Origin: an uncultured Kiritimatiellota bacterium
GTDB lineage: Bacteria > Verrucomicrobiota > Kiritimatiellia > RFP12 > DVOR01
NCBI GenBank assembly: GCA_944391055.1
Contig: CALXSF010000011.1
Location: forward strand, 1-64,000
Reading direction: 5' to 3'
Length of the DNA: 64,000 bases
The translations under genes and the position numbers were made by a program. The first letter of the stretch is position 1; the number at the start of each line of letters is the position of its first letter. Shown piece by piece: positions 59,372 to 64,000 of this stretch. The notes under the pieces were generated by a model. That model saw only the letters and a program-made list of their open reading frames with translations. It had not been told where the DNA came from and ran no database searches.

Positions 59372-59382
59372 AGTTTAACACA
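59372..59382 (-). promoter_or_regulatory. HxlR -10 box in the divergent region
   Basis: TTGTGTTAAACT on the minus strand gives TGT plus TAAACT; +1 falls one base from the ATG at 59364. A weaker plus-strand TATCAT (59359-59364) could serve the metallo-hydrolase gene. Confidence 0.45.
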
Positions 59383-59393
59383 AAGGAGCCACC

Positions 59394-60182
59394 ATGCAGT
59401 TCACCCAGATCCGCAACGCCACCGCCATCCTCACCTACGGCGGCAAACGCATCCTCATCGACCCCATGTTCGCCGAGCGCTTCGCCCTCCCCGGCCTCCC
59501 GCTCGCCGCCGACCCGACGCGCCGCAACCCGACCGTCCCGCTCCCCTGCCCGGCGGAGGCCCTCCTGCGCGTCGACGCGGCGCTCGTCACCCACCTTCAC
59601 TTCGACCACTTCGACGAGGCCGCCGCGCGCCTGCTGCCCAAGACGCTCCCCCTCTTCGCCGGCGACGCCACCGACGCGGAGGCCCTCCGCGCACTGGGCT
59701 TCGCCGACGTCCGCGCCCTCCCCGGCGAGGGCACGCTGGGATGGGAAGGGCTCCGCATCCGCCGCGCCCCCGCCCTCCACGGCCAAGGCCCCTGGATGGC
59801 CGACCTCTACGCCCGCCTCGGCGTCCGCTATGCCGCCTGCGGCGCGCTCTTCCAGGCGCCCGGCGAGCCCACCTTCTACCTTGCCGGCGACACCGTCTGG
59901 TTCCCCGGGGTGGAGGCGACGCTCCGGGCCTTCGACCCCGACGTCGTCGCGCTCAACGCCTGCTGCGCCCGCCTCACCCAAGGCGGCCCCATCATCATGG
60001 GCGCCGACGACGTGTGGCAGGTGGCGCAGGCCGCCCCCCGCGCCACCCTCGTCGCCACCCACATGGAGGCCGTCAGCCACGCCACCCTCACCCGCCGCGC
60101 CCTCCGCGCCTTCGCCGAGGACAACGGCTTCGCCGGGCGCCTCCGCATCCCCGCCGACGGCGAGACGCTCGCCCTCCCCTGA
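59394..60182 (+). CDS. UlaG-like MBL-fold metallo-hydrolase
   Basis: A 262-residue metallo-beta-lactamase-fold protein of the UlaG/beta-lactamase-superfamily_2 kind. It begins with the strand-loop TAILTYGGKRILIDPMF, has metal ligands THLHFDHFD, the central Asp in LAGDTVWFPG and a His in ATHMEAVSH. The substrate is unknown. An AAAGGAG site sets the ATG at 59394. Its start region overlaps the HxlR promoter, so the regulator likely controls it, as HxlR proteins often control a divergent neighbour. Confidence 0.87.
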   Translation: MQFTQIRNATAILTYGGKRILIDPMFAERFALPGLPLAADPTRRNPTVPLPCPAEALLRVDAALVTHLHFDHFDEAAARLLPKTLPLFAGDATDAEALRALGFADVRALPGEGTLGWEGLRIRRAPALHGQGPWMADLYARLGVRYAACGALFQAPGEPTFYLAGDTVWFPGVEATLRAFDPDVVALNACCARLTQGGPIIMGADDVWQVAQAAPRATLVATHMEAVSHATLTRRALRAFAEDNGFAGRLRIPADGETLALP

Positions 60183-60193
60183 GCCCCGCCCCC

Positions 60194-62230
60194 TCAGCGG
60201 AGGGTGGCGAGGAAGGCGCGGAGGGCGGGCAGCCCGCCCGAGGCCAGCGCGCCCACGGCGGCGGAGCCGATGACCGCGCCGTCGGCATGGCGGCCGACGG
60301 CCTCGAAGGCGGCGCGGTCGGCGATGCCGAAGCCTGCGGCGAGGGGCAGGTCGGTGACGGCGCGGAGGGCGGCCAGGCGGTCGGCCAAGTCGGCGGGGAG
60401 CGTCTTGCGCGCGCCGGTGATGCCGCGGACGGTGACGACGTAGACGAAGCCGCCGCAGCCGCGGACAAGCGCGCGGGCGCGCTCGGGCGTGGTGGCGGGG
60501 GAGACGAGCGGGATCCAGTCCAGCCCGGCGGCCTCGGCCAGCGGCCTGAGCTCGCCCTCCTCCTCGTGCGGGAGGTCGACGACGAGCAGGCCGTCGATCC
60601 CGGCCTCGGCGGCCTCCTGGCAGAGCCGCGCGGGCCCGTGGGCGAGGATGGGGTTGAGATAGGAGAAGAGGACCAGCCCGAGGGCCGGGTGCCGGGCGCG
60701 AAGGCGCCTGGCCTGGGCGAGGATCCCGGAAAGCGTGGCGCCTTGGGCGAGGGCCCGCTGCCCGGCGGCCTGGATGACAGGGCCGTCGGCGATGGGGTCG
60801 GAGAAGGGCACGCCCAGCTCGATGACGTCGGCGCCGCCCTCGGCGAGGGCCTCGAGCGCGGCCTCGCCGGAGGCGGGGTCGGGGAAGCCGCAGGTCATGT
60901 AGAGGACGCGCACGGGGCGGCCCTGGGCCTTGGCCGCGGCGAAGGCGGCGGCCAGGCGGCCGGTATGCGGGCGCGGGGCGGGCGCGGGCAGGTCGGGCCG
61001 GGGCGCGGGCGGCGGCGGGGGGGGCTCGGGGGCGTCGGCGGCGAGGGCGAAGGCATAGTCCGGGTGGCGGGCCTTCCAGTCGGCCACGTTGGCCATGTCC
61101 TTGTCGCCGCGGCCGGAGAGGCAGACGAGGAGGAGGGCGTCGCGCGGGAGGGTCGGGGCCAGGCGGATGGCCTCGGCGAGGGCGTGGGAGGATTCGAGGG
61201 CCGGGATGATGCCCTCGAAGCGGCAGAGGGCGTCGAAGGCGCGGATGGCGTGGAGGTCGTCGCAGACGGCGTAGCGGGCGCGGCCGGCGTCGGCCAGGAA
61301 GCAGTGCTCGGGGCCGACGCCGGGATAGTCCAGGCCGGCGGAGACGGAATGGGCCTCGACGACCTGCCCCTCGGCGGTCTGGAGCAGCTTGGTCTTGGCG
61401 CCGTGGAGGACGCCGACCGCGCCGCCGTTGATGCTGGCGGCGTGGCGGCCGGTGGCCAGGCCCTCGCCGCCGGCCTCGACGCCGACCAGCCGCACGGCGG
61501 CGTCATCGAGGAACCCGGCGAAGAGCCCCATGGCGTTGGAGCCGCCGCCGACGCACGCGACGGCGACGTCGGGCAGGCGGCCGAAGCGCTCCAGGCACTG
61601 CGCGCGGGCCTCGCGGCCGATGACGGCTTGGAAGGTCTTGACCATCTCGGGATAGGGCGCGGGGCCGGCGACGGTGCCGATGACGTAAAAGGTGTCCTCG
61701 GCGGTGGCGGCCCAGTCGCGGATCGCCTCGTTCATCGCGTCCTTCAGCGTGCGCGAGCCGCCCTCGACGGCGACGACCTCCGCGCCGAGCGCGCGCATCC
61801 GGTCGACGTTCGGGGCCTGGCGGGCCACGTCGAGCGCGCCCATGTAGACGCGGCAGGGCAGGCCCAGGAGCGCGGCGACGGTGGCGGTGGCCACGCCGTG
61901 CATCCCCGCGCCCGTCTCGGCGATGAGGCGGCGCTTGCCCATGCGGCGGGCGAGGAGTGCCTGCCCGAGGACGTTGTTGAGCTTGTGCGCGCCGGTGTGG
62001 CAGAGATCCTCGCGCTTGAGGAGGATGCGCGCGCCGCCGAGGGCCTCGGAGAGGCGGCGCGCCTCGTAGAGGGGCGTCGCGCGGCCGACGTAGTCGCGCA
62101 GGAGCGCCTCGCGCTCCGACTGGAAGGCGGGGTCGGCGAGGGCGGCGCGGAAGGCGGCGTCGATCTCGGCGAGGGTGGGCATGAGGGTCTCGGGCACGTA
62201 TTGCCCGCCGTAGGGTCCGATATGGGTCAT
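60194..62230 (-). CDS. trpBA: Fused tryptophan synthase, beta then alpha (TrpB-TrpA)
   Basis: One 678-residue chain carries both tryptophan synthase subunits. Residues about 1-397 are Trp[15 protein letters not shown], the PLP lysine in HTGAHKLNN (about 86), ETGAGMHG and [10 protein letters not shown] Pro-rich linker (about 398-421) leads to TrpA (about 422-678) with YMTCGFPDP, the catalytic Glu/Asp in [15 protein letters not shown] (about 473) and [12 protein letters not shown]. TrpA makes indole from indole-glycerol phosphate and TrpB joins it to serine. The order is opposite to the fungal alpha-beta fusion. The ATG at 62230 overlaps the trpF stop (ATGA); it is the last gene of the operon. 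Confidence 0.95.
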   Translation of the reverse strand: MTHIGPYGGQYVPETLMPTLAEIDAAFRAALADPAFQSEREALLRDYVGRATPLYEARRLSEALGGARILLKREDLCHTGAHKLNNVLGQALLARRMGKRRLIAETGAGMHGVATATVAALLGLPCRVYMGALDVARQAPNVDRMRALGAEVVAVEGGSRTLKDAMNEAIRDWAATAEDTFYVIGTVAGPAPYPEMVKTFQAVIGREARAQCLERFGRLPDVAVACVGGGSNAMGLFAGFLDDAAVRLVGVEAGGEGLATGRHAASINGGAVGVLHGAKTKLLQTAEGQVVEAHSVSAGLDYPGVGPEHCFLADAGRARYAVCDDLHAIRAFDALCRFEGIIPALESSHALAEAIRLAPTLPRDALLLVCLSGRGDKDMANVADWKARHPDYAFALAADAPEPPPPPPAPRPDLPAPAPRPHTGRLAAAFAAAKAQGRPVRVLYMTCGFPDPASGEAALEALAEGGADVIELGVPFSDPIADGPVIQAAGQRALAQGATLSGILAQARRLRARHPALGLVLFSYLNPILAHGPARLCQEAAEAGIDGLLVVDLPHEEEGELRPLAEAAGLDWIPLVSPATTPERARALVRGCGGFVYVVTVRGITGARKTLPADLADRLAALRAVTDLPLAAGFGIADRAAFEAVGRHADGAVIGSAAVGALASGGLPALRAFLATLR

Positions 62231-62769
62231 TGCTTTGCCTTTCTGATGAAATCCAACACTTTTTTGGGGTCTTTGAGGCCGGGGGCGGCCTCGGTGCCGC
62301 CGGCGACGTCCACGCACCAGGGGCGGACGGCCGCGACGGCGGCGGCGACGTTCTCGGGGGTGAGCCCGCCGGCGAGCACCAGGCGGCGCGTCCGGGCCAG
62401 GCGCGCCGCGCGCGCCCAATCCCCCACCCTGCCCTGGCCGGGGGCGGCGTCGAGGACGACGACGCCGCGGTGGCGCCCGGGGGCGGCGTGCCACACGGCC
62501 ACGCCCGCGCGGCGGAAGGCGCAGCCGTAGACCTGCGCCACGTCGAGCCGGCCCAGGCGGCAGGCGGCGGCGATCTCGGCGGGGGCGGCCCCGACGAAGA
62601 CGCCCACGCGCCGCAGCCGCACGGGCACGCGCGCCAATTCGGCCAAGCGCCCCGGCGGCACGAAGCGCTTGGAGCCGGGCCAAAGGACGAACCCGGCGAA
62701 GTCCGCCCCCGCCGCGTCGGCCAGGAGCAGGTCGTCGGCGTTGGTGATGCCGCAGATCTTCACCTTCAT
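62227..62769 (-). CDS. trpF: Phosphoribosylanthranilate isomerase
   Basis: A 180-residue TIM-barrel isomerase, third step of tryptophan synthesis. MKVKICGI holds the catalytic cysteine and [19 protein letters not shown] holds the catalytic Asp and phosphate loop, though the usual SSGVE reads AGGTE here. It is about 20 residues shorter than typical. It overlaps trpC upstream and trpBA downstream by ATGA. Confidence 0.93.
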   Translation of the reverse strand: MKVKICGITNADDLLLADAAGADFAGFVLWPGSKRFVPPGRLAELARVPVRLRRVGVFVGAAPAEIAAACRLGRLDVAQVYGCAFRRAGVAVWHAAPGRHRGVVVLDAAPGQGRVGDWARAARLARTRRLVLAGGLTPENVAAAVAAVRPWCVDVAGGTEAAPGLKDPKKVLDFIRKAKQ

Positions 62770-63527
62770 GCCAGCAGCCCCGGGAGCAGGGTGGGATCGC
62801 GCATGAGGGCCTCGCCGACGAGGGCGCGCCGCGCGCCGGTGGCCAGGAGGTCGGCCTTGGAGCGGATGGCGCTCTCGGCGACGGCGACGCGGTCGGCCGG
62901 GATCCGCGCGAGCAGGGCGCGGACGGCGCCGAGGTCGGTGCGGAAGGTGCGCAGGTCGCGGGCGTTCACGCCGATGATGGGCAGCCCCAGGGCGACGAGC
63001 CGGTCGACCTCCGCCGCGTCGTGGGCCTCGGCCAGGACGTCGAGCCCCAACGCCCCCGCCTGCGCGGCGAGGTCGGCCAAGCGCGCGTCCTCCAGCATCG
63101 CGGCGATGAGAAGCACGGCGTCGGCGCCGGCGGCGCGGGCCTCGAAGAGCTGGTAGGCGTCGAAGACAAAGTCCTTGCGCAGAAGCGGCAGGCCGGTGGC
63201 GGCGCGGGCGGCGCGCAGGTCGGCGAGCGAACCGAGGAAGAAGCGCTCCTCGGTGAGGACGGAGCAGGCGGCGGCGCCGAGGGCCTCGTAGCGGCGGACG
63301 TTCGCGGCGGGGTCGTAGTCGGGCGCGATCAGCCCCTTGGAGGGCGAGGCCTTCTTGCTTTCGGCGATGACGCGCACGCCGGGCCGGGCGAGGGCGGCGG
63401 CGAAGCCGCGCGTGGGCGGCAGGCCGTCGCAGCGGGCGCGCAGCGCCGCCAAGGGTTCGCGGGCCTTGGCGGCGGCGAGGGCCTCGCGCTTGGCGGCGAG
63501 GATCCGGGCGAGGACGTCAGGCAGCAT
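62766..63527 (-). CDS. trpC: Indole-3-glycerol phosphate synthase
   Basis: A 253-residue TrpC. The catalytic lysine and Glu lie in [13 protein letters not shown], followed by [43 protein letters not shown] and AVAESAIRS. It makes indole-glycerol phosphate from the TrpF product. It overlaps trpD upstream by 11 bases and trpF by ATGA, so the operon is tightly packed. Confidence 0.96.
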   Translation of the reverse strand: MLPDVLARILAAKREALAAAKAREPLAALRARCDGLPPTRGFAAALARPGVRVIAESKKASPSKGLIAPDYDPAANVRRYEALGAAACSVLTEERFFLGSLADLRAARAATGLPLLRKDFVFDAYQLFEARAAGADAVLLIAAMLEDARLADLAAQAGALGLDVLAEAHDAAEVDRLVALGLPIIGVNARDLRTFRTDLGAVRALLARIPADRVAVAESAIRSKADLLATGARRALVGEALMRDPTLLPGLLA

Positions 63528-64000
63528 GGCTGGCCTCCACGAGGGCTTGGAGCTTGGCGAGGGCGGCGCCGGAGTCGATGGCGCGCTCGGCGAGGGGGAG
63601 GGCCTCCTCGATGGAGGGCGCCAGCCCGGAGACGGCGATGGCGGCGGCGGCGTTGAGGGCGACGATGGCGCGCGCCCCGCCGCGCTCGCGCCCCCCCAGC
63701 ACGGCGCGGAGGACGGCGGCGTTCTCGGCGGGCGTGCCGCCGCGGATGCTGGCGGCGGGGAAGCGTTGGCCGAAGAGCAGCTCGGGGAAGAGCTCGCGGG
63801 TGGTCAGCCCGCCCTCGGCGTCGAGGGCCGTGACGCGGCTGGGGGTGGTGACGGTGAGCTCGTCGAGCCCGTCGTGGCCGTGGACGATGAGGGCGCGCCG
63901 GACGCCCAGGTCGCGCAGCGCCGCGCCCATGAGCTCGGTGAGCGCCGCGTCGTAGACGCCGATGACGGCGGCGGCGGGGCGCACGGGGTTGACCAGCGGC
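63517..64000 (-). CDS. trpD: Anthranilate phosphoribosyltransferase, C-terminal part (runs off right edge)
   Basis: The last 161 codons of TrpD are present. PLVNPVRPAAAVIGVYDAALTELMGAALRDLGVRRALIVHG and GLDELTVTTPSRV match the second half of the family, and the chain ends with the helical ALPLAERAIDSGAALAKLQALVE. It would transfer phosphoribose to anthranilate. No start is visible because the gene continues past 64000. The methionine often chosen at 63984 is internal. Confidence 0.94.
   Translation of the reverse strand, partial: PLVNPVRPAAAVIGVYDAALTELMGAALRDLGVRRALIVHGHDGLDELTVTTPSRVTALDAEGGLTTRELFPELLFGQRFPAASIRGGTPAENAAVLRAVLGGRERGGARAIVALNAAAAIAVSGLAPSIEEALPLAERAIDSGAALAKLQALVEASHAA

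Overview
The window is very GC-rich chromosomal DNA, dense with house-keeping genes from a Gram-negative bacterium. Evidence for the cell plan is a lipid A-type acyltransferase, a MurE with the meso-diaminopimelate DNPR signature, YajC/SecDF/SecG/TatA, SmpB and an MscS channel. A fused SecDF, a giant LamG/F5-8-like/beta-strand-repeat surface protein, secreted hydrolases and fermentation-type enzymes (iron alcohol dehydrogenase, flavodoxin, a PflX-like radical SAM protein) suggest an anaerobic, probably gut, member of the Planctomycetes-Verrucomicrobia-Chlamydiae group, perhaps Kiritimatiellota. That placement is an inference; no rRNA gene is present to test it.

Layout. 1-225: start of a secreted-protein gene running off the left edge. 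225-6884: mfd facing metY, then a lipoprotein and murE. 6954-9319 (minus): 2-TM protein, LpxL-like acyltransferase, HNH nuclease and a coiled-coil lipoprotein. 9453-18843 (plus): guaA; secG-rpoZ-smpB-tatA; a YycJ-like hydrolase, ade, an aminotransferase, rsmB and alkaline phosphatase. 18917-33427 (minus): permease, two-domain secreted hydrolase, an AdoHcyase-like/MtaD pair, DUF2339 protein, DUF3793-flavodoxin pair, HAD/membrane/beta-propeller operon and an S9 peptidase. 33736-35621: tRNA-Ala followed by an AT-richer strip of frameshifted secreted-protein genes. 35782-48465 (plus): radical SAM protein, yebC, yajC-secDF, tRNA-Ser, a candidate structured ncRNA, hrpA, VWA, NYN and KamA-family genes. 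48533-53446 (minus): the giant surface protein. Then tRNA-Leu, alcohol dehydrogenase, pnp (minus), a second short RNA candidate, mscS, a divergent HxlR regulator/metallo-hydrolase pair, and a minus-strand trp operon (trpD-trpC-trpF-trpBA) whose last gene is a TrpB-TrpA fusion. No CRISPR array, insertion sequence or prophage was seen.

Two window-wide patterns stand out. First, almost every transcription unit is preceded by an extended -10 box close to TGTGCTATAMT. For about eleven genes this box sits so close to the start codon that the predicted +1 falls on, or within four bases of, the initiation codon, with no Shine-Dalgarno sequence; these are predicted leaderless mRNAs. Other genes have a leader and a clear AAGGAG-type site. 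Second, two intergenic units (about 40917-41055 and 57492-57560) have tRNA-like promoters, no plausible ORF, strong hairpins ending in T-runs, and G-poor, C/U-rich single-stranded stretches that could pair with Shine-Dalgarno sequences. They are the best candidates for something undescribed here.
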